This document shows, one piece after another, positions 46,592-61,300 of a stretch of 64,000 nucleotides of DNA. Position numbers and translations under genes: made by a program. Numbering within the stretch: position 1 is the stretch's first letter; the number at the start of each line of letters is the position of its first letter. The notes below the pieces were generated by a model. It saw nothing but the letters and a program-made list of their open reading frames with translations. It was not told where the DNA came from and did not search any database. Source of the stretch: Cerioporus squamosus (taxonomy: Eukaryota > Basidiomycota > Agaricomycetes > Polyporales > Polyporaceae); assembly GCA_022592435.1 (NCBI GenBank), contig JABYQS010000010.1:372001-436000 (forward strand), given 5' to 3'.

Positions 46592-47775
46592 ATGCCTCTC
46601 GGGCCCCCATCCTCTGCGGTCTTCATCCAAAATGCTGCGCCTGGGTTTATTTCTACGCCTGGGTGAGTAGTGAACTGCACATGTTGAAGCAAGATGCTCA
46701 TAACTTCTGCGCGATCGCTCAGACGCACTCCTACCTCCGTTTCAGTCCACCCTGTAGCTCTCTTCTCGATCTTGGACCACTACCTCCGCAGAACAGATGC
46801 GCAGGAGCGCGTCATTGGCACTCTTCTTGGGATGCGCTCGGAAAACGGCGAGGTCGAGGTGCGCTCATCGTTTGCCGTGCTGCACAGCGAGACGGCCGAG
46901 CAAGTCGCGGTCGACATGGAGTACCATCGGACGATGTATGACCTCCACCATAAGGTCAGCCCCAAGGAGGTCATTGTTGGATGGTACGCCTTCATTCACT
47001 ACATCCTTGCGAACATATAAATGACTTTGCCTGTCAGGTATTCCACTGGGTCAAACCTTAACACGTACTCCGCTCTCATCCAAAACTTCTACTCGCAAGA
47101 AACTGCCCCACACCAGGCCATCCACCTAGCACTGAACACGGGAGTCGAGGAGGGCCAGCAGCCGGGAGTTCAGGCCTATGTCGGGTGCGTTCACATCACC
47201 GATTGAAACCTATGCGAGATTTAATCCAGCCGGCTTCTATAGATCGCCAGTGGGCGTGAACCCTAAGCCAGAGAATTGTGTATTCGTCCCCATTCCTTGC
47301 GAACTCCGCTTCAACGATGCGGAGCGCAGCGGTCGTAAGTGCATCTATGCCTTCATCTGACCTCAGGATATAACAACAATGTCCAGTTGACCTGCTCACC
47401 TCCAATCTCTCTCAAACGGGCAATGCGACCTTCACGAACCCCACCAATGACCTAGAGCTCCTCGAACGCTCTCTCGTATCCGTCTCCGAGATGCTCGACC
47501 GCGTCCTCTCTTACGTCCAGTCCGTGCTGTCTGGGGAGGTGAAGGGCGATGCTGCGGTCGGCCGCTACCTCATGGATGCACTTGGTCCTAGCACCGAGGA
47601 CCTCGAGAGGGGCGAGTTCAACTCCCACCTCCAGGTATGCCTATTCCCCATCCCATCCTTGTGAGTTCAGACGCTAACCCACATACAGGATACCCTCATG
47701 GTCTCGTACTTGGCCAACCTCGTACGGTCGCAAGCGGAGGTATCATCACGTCTGGCGCTGGTGAAGGCGTCGTAA
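46592..47775 (+). CDS. Translation initiation factor eIF3 subunit F
   Basis: A 301-residue MPN-domain subunit of the eIF3 scaffold that organises the 43S preinitiation complex. Exons 46592-46662, 46723-46983, 47038-47184, 47243-47334, 47387-47634 and 47689-47775. [19 protein letters not shown] and [20 protein letters not shown] start the MPN domain; [20 protein letters not shown] continues it. The JAMM metal residues of active deubiquitinases (HxHxxxxxxxxxD) are absent, as in all eIF3f. The C-terminal helical part ([20 protein letters not shown] to the end) is typical. The 3' end lies 65 bases from that of UreF. Confidence 0.96.
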
Positions 47776-47840
47776 TTCCAAGTTCTTGTATCCTATATCA
47801 CGGGTATTGTGTATCCATAGAGGACGCGCGTGTGCAGTGA

Positions 47841-48807
47841 TTAGCTGTTGAAAATGCGCGAATGCTGCAGATCGTGCCTCGCTGCCAGTATCTCTCCGAG
47901 CGGCCAAGTCATTGCAGGACCACGGACAACGTCCTCATCCGACGCATCCCCCTGATCACCATGTGCCGCGTCTGAGAGACAGGTATTCAGGTGTTTGCAT
48001 CGTGACATCTCCGCGTCGACGAGGGGTCGGACGGTATGTAAGAGGATTTGCTGGGCGGCGTATGGTCCGATCGTATTGAGGCGCACAGAGGACGAGAGAA
48101 GGCTGCGTGCCTGCAAGAAGAGATGAAGATACTGGCTGCGTTCTGACCATCGCATACACATTGAGCCCCGGTACATAACGATGAGAAGGTGTAGGTGTCA
48201 AACGACGAGGTTCGCTCGTACCAGCAGATAGCCCCAGTGCCGCGGTTAGCACTCCCCAGCATATTGGAAGATGTCCATGCGTTTCCTCGCGCCGTACTAG
48301 GAGCTTGAGACGATCCACGAGGGACACAGCTCGATTGTCTGCGCTGGCGTCCGTGGATGCCTCGAGGTGTTGCGGTAAGCGAGGCTTCGCAAAGCCCTTC
48401 GAGAACAGCGTCAAGAGCGCGACGCCTTGCGTTCTGGATGCCCTTCGCGCGATGTGGTTGAGCGTCATGGTCTCGTAGAGTTCGTCCAGCTCCAGGATGC
48501 GGGTCATTGCGCAGTCCATAACGCTATCGGTAGACGCGTTCGTGCTCCGGAGCGCATCCTCGACCGCGCGGTGCGTATCAAGCACAAATGGTAATGCAGA
48601 GCGCGCGTACGTTGAGAGACCGTCGCGAAGGAAGTTGACGGTGTATCCCATCTTGTCCGGGGATGACGGGGTGGATGAGGGGGATGCACTCGAGAAGAAT
48701 CCATGCGTCACGTAGGATTCGAGACCGGCGGAGGCAACGAAAGATCCTGTGGGCAAGTTACTGTCCGAGAGGAGGAGAAGTATGTACGCCTCGTGGTCGC
48801 TGTCCAT
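47841..48807 (-). CDS. ureF: Urease accessory protein UreF
   Basis: With UreD and UreG it builds the complex that loads nickel and CO2 into urease. Exons 48222-48807 and 47841-48142 give 295 residues. The signature YILLLLSDSNLPTGSFVASA, then GLESYVTHGF, opens the protein; LNHIARRASRTQG and HLPICWGVLTAALGLSAG are the middle helices; NTIGPYAAQQILLHTVRPL is the C-terminal UreG-contact region. I chose the ATG at 48807 because the family begins just before this motif; the frame upstream is not conserved. Urease itself is not in the window. Confidence 0.95.
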
Positions 48808-49036
48808 AGTGTCTGGTAGCTCTTGCTTGTCCGAGAGAGAGGAAAGCGGAAGAAAGGGCCGTTGTAGCGCAGGCGCCCAGACGCGCTCTCGCAGCACGCG
48901 TCCCCAAGTCGCGCGTCTCGTCTCGGCCACCACCATTGCTCCTGAACTCTGCCTTCACGGGCACCTGCCCGCCACTGACACGCACACTTCCTGAGACGAA
49001 TCTTTACGACGGAGAGGACAAGAATATCCAGCCACG
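48808..49036. promoter_or_regulatory. Shared promoter region, UreF / VAC14
   Basis: 229 bases between divergent start codons, similar in size to two other head-to-head pairs here. No TATA box seen. Confidence 0.45.
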
Positions 49037-52000
49037 ATGGGTACGCCCTGCGCCATCGCTCCCTGGACCTGCTCTGAACCACCTCCGCAGATTCTAGCGT
49101 TTCGAAACAGCTCGTGGACAAGATGTACGAGAAGCGGAAAGCGGCTGCGCTGGAGTTGGAGAAGTGAGCACTCACCTTCGCGTTTCCACGTTGGCCAAGA
49201 CCCAACTGGCACCTCGCAGGCAAATACGGGAATGTCACCAGCAAGGAGACCAGCGCCGCATATCCCAAATCGTTGACCAGCTCGTGGAGATGTTCAGCAA
49301 CCCATCCAATCCGCTGCATGTGCGTAACGGTGGCTTGATAGGCCTAGCCGGAACTGCTATCGCATTGGGTGTCGACGTCGCGCCATACATGGAGAAGTTC
49401 GTGGAACCGCTGCTCATATGTTTCACCGACCCCGAGAATCGAGTGCGCTACTTCTCCGCGGAGTGTCTCTACAACATCGCGAAGGTGTCCAAAGGGGAGA
49501 TATTGGTGTACTTCAACCCCATCTTTGATGCTCTCAGCAAAGTGCGTGTACATATCCGTCCGTTTCCAGTTGAGATGCGAACCCATACCAGCTTGCCGCA
49601 GATTCGGAGTTGTCAGTCAAGAACGGTGCTGAGCTTCTGGACCGTCTACTCAAGGACATCGTGGCGGAGACTGCTTCTGTCTACATCCCCCAATACCCCG
49701 AGACGGAGGCGGCCAGGCGAAGGGCGGACGAGGCGAGCGGTATTCTTGTGCCGCATCCCGACGACGTCGCGAACGGCGCGGATATCAGTCGTGCGCGGAA
49801 AGCGTTCTCACTGGCGCACTTCATCCCACTCCTCTCTGATAGGATATACGTCCTCAGTCCCTTCACACGGAGTTACCTCGTCTCGTGGATCACCGTGCTC
49901 GACTCAGTCCCCGAACTGGAGTTGATCACATACCTCCCAGAATTCCTCGATGGGCTTCTGTTAGTTGCTCCTCTGTCGACCTCACGAGATTCGTCACTAA
50001 CTGTCTAGTCCAGGAAGTACTTGTCGGACCCCACCGACGATGTGAGAGTTGCCACAGAAAGCCTACTAGCGGACTTCCTGCGCGAGATTCGGGAAGTAAC
50101 CATTGTGCAGAAGCGGGCGGAGGAGCAGCTCAAGGCGAAACGGGAGAATCCTCTCACCGAACAGCCTCGGCGCGCAGACACGGAGAAGGACAAGCTCCCA
50201 GACATCACCATGGACCATGATGCAGAACGCGCACCATTTCTCGCTGAGAATGACGACGTCTTCGACAATGATCTGGAGACGCCAGACGAGAAACAAGAGG
50301 AGCAAGAGCCACGCGATACCGGTGGTAAGCTATACATTCTCTGGCGTTCCAGCCCCATCCAACGTCTCTGTGTAGCTTGGATACCTGGCCAAGGCGTTAG
50401 GATAGACTACGCCGCCATAGTCGAGATCCTGCTGCAACAGCTGGATGACCAACGTAGGTCTTCTCTGAGGTCCGCTTCCATTTTGTAATGCAAACATGCT
50501 CCCGCAGATGACGAGATCCAGCAATCCACAGCCCTGCGGTGGCTGGCTGAGTTCCTACATATCAACCAAGACGTCATGATTCCCTTTACCCCTCGGCTCA
50601 TCCTGGCTATTCTTCCTAACCTCGCACATGACGTCCCCATGATCCAGTCTGCGGCCAGTCGCACTAACCAGGCCCTCATGGACGTCATTCAGTCATTACC
50701 TTCGCCGCAAGACCCGTTTCCTTCAACTCGTCAAAGCACCGACAAGTCATCGAATGTGTCGGTTGTCATTCCTTCCTCTCCGACTCCTGCTATTCCGACC
50801 TTGGCGCCCTCGCGACAGGCAACGGCAAAGGATGGTGCGGGTCCAAACCGGGATGTCAGCTCTCCAGAGTCACCACCGGAAGTTACGACGACTCAACAAT
50901 CTGCTGAGCGTCAGCCACCATCTACGCTCACATCACAAATGAAGGCTCGTTCCGCTACAGTGTCTTCGGAGGCCCCGCCGCGAACATCGTTCCCGACCGA
51001 GAGTGCTGTTCAAGCACAAGCCCAGAACAGTCGACCCGAATCGCCGGTCTCTGCCATTAGTGTTCTGCAGGTGCAGCAGTCGCCGGAGTCATCGATGATA
51101 CAAGAGAAGGAACAGATCGACTATCAGGCAACGGTCAACGCGCTCACAATTCAGTTCCTGAGCGAGCACGAGGAGACCCGGGTGGCTGCTCTTAAGTGGC
51201 TGATTATGTTGCACCAGAAGGCGCCGAGGAAAATTCTGGCTATGGACGACGGGACGTTTCCTGCGTTACTGAAGACACTGTCGGACTCTTCAGAAGAGGT
51301 ACCCGGATCACTTAGCCTGGTTGCCTCCAGCTTCGCTGATGCACGGGTCCATAGGTCATCAAACATGATCTGCAGTTGCTTGCGCAGATCTCTTCGAGCT
51401 CGGAAGAAGGGTATTTCAAGCTATTCATGAACAACCTCCTGGAGCTCTTCAGTACCGACCGTGGTCTGCTAGACTCGCGGGGAAGTCTCATCATCCGGCA
51501 GCTATGTCTCAACCTGAATACCGAGCGGATATACCGAACGTTCGCTGAGATTCTCGAGAAGGAGGAGGACCTCGAGTTTGCAAGCGTCATGGTCCAGAAG
51601 CTCAATATGATCCTCATCACGTCGCCTGAGCTTGCGGACTTCCGGCGAAGATTGAAGAGCCTGGAGACACGGGTGAGTGGTTCAATGATCATACCTGCAG
51701 ATGAGTGGCTCATTGGACCAACAGCAAGATGGGCAGGCACTGTTTACGACGCTGTACCGGTCATGGTGTCACAATGCCGTTGCCGTGTTCTCGCTGTGTC
51801 TGCTCGCTCAGGCGTACGAGCATGCATCGAATCTCCTCTATATCTTGTATGTGGGAAGTCTCCGATTTCGTGCCTCGCACTGACAGAACGGTCGCACAGT
51901 GCCTGACCTCGAGATTACGGTACAACTCCTCGTTCAGGTGGACAAGCTTGTGCAATTGATCGAGTCGCCGGTGTTCACGTGTGAGTAACTCGATCTCCAA

Positions 52001-52694
52001 GCAGTCTGTTAGCGAAGCTAACACGCTACTCAGATCTACGACTTCAGCTGCTGGAGCCGGAGAAATATCCCCACTTGTTCAAGTGCCTATATGGCCTGTT
52101 GATGCTGCTGCCGCAAAGCTCTGCCTTCCTGTCGCTGAGAAATCGATTGAACGCGGTGAATTCCGCTGGTTTCCTTCATATTGCACCGAAGTCGTGAGTG
52201 GCTGTGACCGTCCCCGCAGTCTTGCATTTGCTGACTAGGTGCCAGAAACCTTGGCAATCTTTCGTCTACACGATCGAAGCTTGGGCGAGAGGACATCAAG
52301 TGGCAGGAGTTATTGCAGCACTTCCGCGCAGTCCAGATGAAGCACGAGAAGGCCCGCCGCCAGGCTCTCGGCACCGACATCACTTCTTTCTCCAACTACC
52401 CTCACACAAACGGTACTGAGAGCGTGAAGCCGCCTACACCTCCCTCTGGTCCCGGCTCGGGGGCTATTCCTCACGCACCTCCGACGCGGCGGAAGGTCAC
52501 CTGCAGACGGACCACTCAGGCCACCCTCGCGCTCGGGAGGGATGTTGTCTCCGCTCAACCCCAAAGCACGCGTGCAGAGTGGACTGGCTAACAACGTCGT
52601 ACCGGGCCCGCAACCACCTGGTAGTCCGACAACTCAGGCTACGCAGTTGCAGTCGAAAGTCAAGAGGACGCTTAGCTTGAGTCGGAAGACATGA
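49037..52694 (+). CDS. VAC14: VAC14, scaffold of the PIKfyve/Fab1 complex (apparent frameshift)
   Basis: A HEAT-repeat scaffold that controls PI(3,5)P2 synthesis on the vacuole. The first exon is just ATGG (49037-49040); then 49091-49163, 49220-49541, 49592-49959, 50014-50324, 50376-50453, 50508-51298, 51355-51672, 51725-51846, 51900-51980, 52034-52193, 52246-52448 and 52507-52694. Conserved: [107 protein letters not shown] and WQELLQHF. At 51900-51910 the frame is one base off: read literally, TGA follows YIFA. If one T is extra, the protein is about 1,005 residues. Pro/Ser-rich insert at 50700-51080. Confidence 0.9.
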
Positions 52695-52965
52695 TGGGAG
52701 GTGGAGATGAGATCGCCTTGTTTACGACTATGACAGGATGCTCGGAGTACAATACGGTTTCGTATATATCCTTACTTTTGTTTGCTTTATGTCTTGCAGT
52801 TTCCGTTCTGCCGTGCTGCTAAAGCGTTCATGGTTTGGGTATCAGCATTACCGCGAGAGGCGGGGAACAGACACTACAATACTGATACACAAGGTTCCAA
52901 CGTACATTATCGCCGGTATATTACAGTGCGCACGCGCACAAGACAGCGATGTTGAGAGTATACAG

Positions 52966-54135
52966 TCAGCTCTTGGATATGGGGATGCGGAAGTTCTTCC
53001 TGATGGTGGAGATGTCCTCATCGGTCAGTCCCACAACCTTCTTCAGATATTCTGAGACGCCTCCGTAACGTTCGTCCAACATACGGAGGAAGGCGACCAT
53101 GGTCTCGTGTCTGTAGGAAGAGGGCGGTGAGTAATATGTGATATGAGTACCAGGGAGACAGAAGGAGACGGACCTCGACGAGAGCATGTTCAAGGCGCCC
53201 TCCGCGTTAGCCTGGAAGAACGGCACCTTGGCCAGGCGTGCCATGACCATTTCACGAGCAGGCTCCCGGCCCACACGCGTCAAGGCGTAATCTCGCGCGA
53301 TAGCCTCGTCATCGACTCCGGCTAGCTGTCGTGCCCGTCAATACCCGATGATAGCACTGAATCCGGAATATGTCCTACCTTTAGAAGGAGGGCAGCTAGT
53401 ACTCCCGTCCGGTCTTTCCCAGCTGACAGAACAAATAAATGCATTGTCAGGTGTGCGACATGTCCTTTGCGCAAGCACACATACCGGTACAGTGGAAGAG
53501 ACACCCTTCATCTGGTCTATCTCTTATGTGGCGGAGGACGACACCAAACGCGGGACCGGCGTTGTCTAGTATTTGGGTGTAGAGTTCCATGAAGGCCTTG
53601 CTTGGTCGTCAATGCATCGCGGCGTGAGGGGAAGCTAACACTCACCTCAACCTTTCCACTCGCGTACAATTCGAACCGTCTGCACCACTATGAGCGATCC
53701 AGCTCGGAAGATGAACGACGGCACCCACTTTGCCATCGCCTCTGGGCTGTAGTCTTCCGTCTTGAAGACGGGTACGTGCACAACATTCACCCCCTCGATC
53801 GTGGGTATTGGAGTTTCATATTTGTGCATCTCCGTCTCGGAGCGGAGGTCGTAGACGGTGGTAACTCCTAGATCCCTCAGCTGCCGTACTCCTGCTTGCC
53901 GATCTCGTTCACTTCCCGAACTATATTGTCAAGCGCAGATTGAAGCCGCACCTTCTTCAGTTATGTGCGATACTTCTCCAGCACGATATACGAGCCCGGG
54001 TTTCGTAATGAAGCCTGGCTGGTCCGTAGGGTACGAACCGAGGTCACGAACGTTGACGACGCCGGAGATAGTGACGAACGGCGGGCGGGAGAGTTGCTCT
54101 GAGACGTATGCGGGGTCAAGGGGCGCAAGATCCAT
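52966..54135 (-). CDS. Tyrosine phosphatase, PF13350 (Y_phosphatase3) type
   Basis: A 277-residue phosphatase. Exons 53952-54135, 53729-53891, 53646-53679, 53485-53596, 53379-53422, 53174-53325 and 52966-53110 join in phase. ISGVVNVRDLGSYPT and VYRAGEVSHITEEGVRQLRD open the domain; LGVTTVYDLRSETEM follows. The P-loop HCTAGKDRTGV has nucleophile Cys163 and Arg169. The C-terminus AFLRMLDERYGGVSEYLKK and VGLTDEDISTIRKNF is characteristic of bacterial/fungal tyrosine-serine phosphatases that can also act on phosphoinositides. Whether the substrate is protein or lipid is not settled. The P-loop is split by a phase-1 intron between Thr164 and Ala165. Confidence 0.94.
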
Positions 54136-54355
54136 GGTCAAAGAGCGCTGTTACGGATGAACAGGAGGAGGACGGAGATAGAGCGAGACAACAGAGAGAC
54201 TGAGCCAAGGCTGAGCAGATGAGCAGTCGAGAGGCGCGCGCCACCCGCGCGCGTGAGTTCAGGGCAGGCCTTCTCGTGTCTCATTTGGCACGACGCGTCC
54301 AGTCTCTCGCTTTCACTTCCCCCATCGCCCTCATCGCGTCGCTCTCCTCGCTGCC
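54136..54355. promoter_or_regulatory. Shared promoter region, phosphatase / MCM6
   Basis: 220 bases between divergent start codons. It contains GACGCGTC at about 54292-54299, which includes the MluI cell-cycle box core ACGCGT at 54293-54298; such boxes drive G1/S genes such as MCM6 in yeasts. Its role here is inferred. Confidence 0.5.
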
Positions 54356-57651
<3,296 letters not shown>

Positions 57652-58367
57652 TTTATCGTTTTTGGTCCGAGTCGGGTCTTGGGATTTCGATTGTGATTAT
57701 GAATTCCTGCTGTCGCGAAACTACTGCTGATCCACGCTGTCCAAGTCATCGTTGTATTCCATCTGACTATATGTAGTGTATACCATCACCCCGTTTGCTC
57801 GAGTTTGAGAAGTCGTCGCATCTCTATAAATTCCATGCCATGACGATATGTACAACCCAATGGGCGCTTACTATAACCCTCAGGCCGAGAAGCGGCATTC
57901 CAGCGATATCTGGCTTCTCTCGGGCACTAGTGCACCCGTAAACGTGGTTACATGGACTTACGAACGAAAATCGTGTTGCTTGTACTTGGTGGTCCATATG
58001 TGAGGTCGGAACAGGCACTGCTCAGAACAATAGTACCTCATGAGCATTGATCCCTACTTATTACCCACGCTATGCGCCAAGCACTTACTACAGTATGACG
58101 AAGTAAATACCAACGGGCGCTCGCCGCTCGCTCAGGCCGGGAAGCATCCCAATTGCACTGTCCTTGCTCAGCTCTACCTTGGATCCACCCCCGACCACGC
58201 GCCCTTGCGCCAATTAACGACCTCCTACGATCTACAAAGCTTTGATCTTGCATACCTCTACTTCTGGATCTGTATATATCTGGCCACTTGTGGCCCCCGC
58301 GGAACAAGCTATAGAGAACGCGTAACGCGGTCCATCGCCTGGAACGGACTTGTATGGACTTGTACCC
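57652..58367. other. Intergenic or formin 5' region
   Basis: 716 bases between MCM6 and the first recognised formin exon. It may hold an unrecognised first formin exon, since fungal formins often have a longer N-terminus; I could not identify one. No other feature seen. Confidence 0.35.
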
Positions 58368-61300
58368 ATGCCTAACGATCCACTCATCGTGCCAACCGTA
58401 GTTCCCGGCGGCTCTCTCCACTTCGCTACTATTGCCGCCGAGGGGACCGTGCAGGATGTCTTGGGTGCACTCGTCTCGAATGAGGAGGTAACTGGGGAGT
58501 GCTCGGAGATCTTGAGCCGTATGGGTGGGCTGTCCAACGGATCCGGCGCGAGCATAACGGAAGGCAGTGGGAAGAGGAGGAGCTCGAGGCTCTTGGAAAT
58601 GGTGCGCATGTTAGTTTCTTGCGTGCTACGCCTCAGCGACCTGATGGCTGTCGGGTCGCGTTACCGTTCGCGCAGGTATCCTCCCCCCAACCACTCCCGT
58701 CGCGCCCCTGTTAATGCTCCCTCCCCAACGGCACGCTCGCAAAGACACTTCTCTGCATTTCCGCTAACGTCGCATCTACATACCCCGACTCTACGCCTGG
58801 TCTCGTTACATCCATTCCTGTCCTTGACGTTGTCGTTCTTGCGCGTGCCGGAGATACACGATGGATTTCAATGGAAACTGTTCCTATCTAGGACCACTAC
58901 CGTTCGCGATGCACTAGATGCAGTCGTCGATGAGCTTGGTTTGACCAAGGCTCTGCCCATTCCTGGGGCCGGGGCGCTGGAGTATGTCATGGAGGAAGTC
59001 TGGTCGGATAATCACACCGAAAGTGAGTCCACTTAAAACCGTGATCTGGGAATCTGCGCTCTGCTCGGAGAGTTAATCAGGCGTATACGTGATAGAGACG
59101 AGCCGGATACCCTTGGAGACCACGTTGTCTACCGTCCTGGAGAACCCACTCCTGCCTAATCCCATCGGTTCTTCAGCAAGTCGCTCCTTCCGCTTCTGTG
59201 TTCCTGACGAATGGTATCGCCGCTCCAAATCCCGGAACGTGTCGTCCACCTCGAGCGACGTCTCCCAAGACACGATCCGCCGCCTTGCAGATCTCGAAGA
59301 AGACGACGAAGACGAGGATCAAGAGGGAGAAGGTACTGCGAAACAGAAAGACCTCGAGGAATATGTCACAGCTCGAGAGGGTGGTTTTAAAGCACCTATG
59401 GACTGGCGAGGGTCGATATCGCAGAACCGCTTCTCAAGTATTCTGGATGGCTGGATGCGACCCCAGAGCCCTACCGGCGAGGCCAACTCCCCTCCTACAC
59501 CGGAGAAGAAGGTCGTCAGCGAGCCGAAGCTCGTGGAGCACAAGACTGGCGACAGCGTTGCTAGTATCGCTAGTAATGAATTGCCTGCTGGGGTTGACAT
59601 GGCCGATTTTGAGCAGATGCTTGTAGGCTCTATTGACTCTCACCTTTGCCAGAAGCTGACAGCCTGCAGGATGACCTGGGTCTGAAAGGCCCCAAGCGGG
59701 AGGCCATGTACCGCCTGCCGCCGGAGCAGAAGCGCTACCTGCTTGAGCAGAATAACGCCTCCCGTGCCTCGACTCTCTCAAGAGGCTCCGCCGCTAGGTC
59801 CAACAGAGCTACAGCCACTGCCTCGACATACGGTCCTTCGAGCGCCGCCGCAATATTTCCTCGCTTAGTCCCGCAACTCACGGGCGACTCTGGCATCATG
59901 AAGCGCTTCTCAATCGCGGGGTGGGGTGCAAGTGCACCTACACCTACTAGTCCATACCCGGAGTCACCTCGCTCTAGTGTCGACCTCACTTCCAAGCGCC
60001 GAGATTCCATCGCGTCCTTGAGATCTGTAACCGACAAGACCACTGAGGCACCCGCGCTACAGCCTCAGTCGACTGGCGGACTCTGGAGCAGCTGGTGGAA
60101 TACATCGGGCGGGGCAAATGGAAGCCAGGCGAAGGAGACGGAGAAGACGGCCAACTGGTACGCCGCAGGCATCCGGAATGGACGTCCGACCGACACCAAG
60201 CTCGTCAAGCACCTCATATCTCTCCGTGTCCATCTGTCCACAGCAAACCTCGCTTGGATAGAGGACTTCGTGACCACTGAGTCTGGCATGAATGTCCTTA
60301 GCGACCTCTTGGCACGTCTGGTGAGCAAGGGTGGGAAGAGGAAGAAGCTGAGCGAAGTCGAGGAGACAGTACTTCTCGAAGTCGTCAAGTGCTTGCGTGC
60401 TCTACTCAACACCGAGGTAGGGATTCTCCACACCTATTCGGATGCTGGTGTTGACACAGTTCGCAGCCCGGCTTTCGTGAGGTCCTCGCCCACCCAACGA
60501 TCATCACGCACATCGCCTACTCGCTTCATGGGTCTTCAGCGAAACTTCGTACCTTAACTTCCGAGGTCCTTGCGGCTATATGCGTCCTGTCATTGAAGGA
60601 GGGTCACCGAGCCGTTCTCTCAGCCATGTCAGACTACCGGGTAGAGTTCGAGGAAGCGTTCCGTTTCCAGGACCTCATCGCTTCCATGCGACTACCCGAT
60701 ATGATGGACGAGGAACAGTCCGCTAGTGAGGGAGGGTATGGTAACGAGGAAGAGGGCGTGTGGGAGGCTAGGACTGCCACCATGGCGTTCATCAATGCAC
60801 TCACCAACTGTCCCGACTCGCTCGAGGAACGTATCATGCTTAGAGAGGAGTTCAGCCGGAGAGGGTTGAACGAGGTCATCGTGGTATGTGATGGCTCTTT
60901 AAGTCGTTATCTGCTTGGTCATTGATTACCGTCCTGCCCAGACGCTCCGATATGTCAAACCGCCGGAGTCGCTCGTAACACAACTTGATGTTTACACCGA
61001 GGAGAAGTTCGAGGATGAAGAGGACATGCGCGAGCGAGCACGAGATGTCATGTCGGATCACCGACGGTCACGATCGGAGTCCAGTGCGGTTCTCGATGAC
61101 TTGCTACGCATTGCGAAGCAACACGACGAGCTCTATCCCATGATGCTGTCAACGCTGAAGCGGTACGGGGATATTTTTGAGCGAGAAATGGATGCGTACG
61201 TACCAACGGTCGGTCTTCCCATTCCTGCGCTGAATTCTCGGGATAGGCAACTCAAGTCGGATTTGTTCGTGGTTCTGGACAAGTTTGTGGAGCAAGCTGC

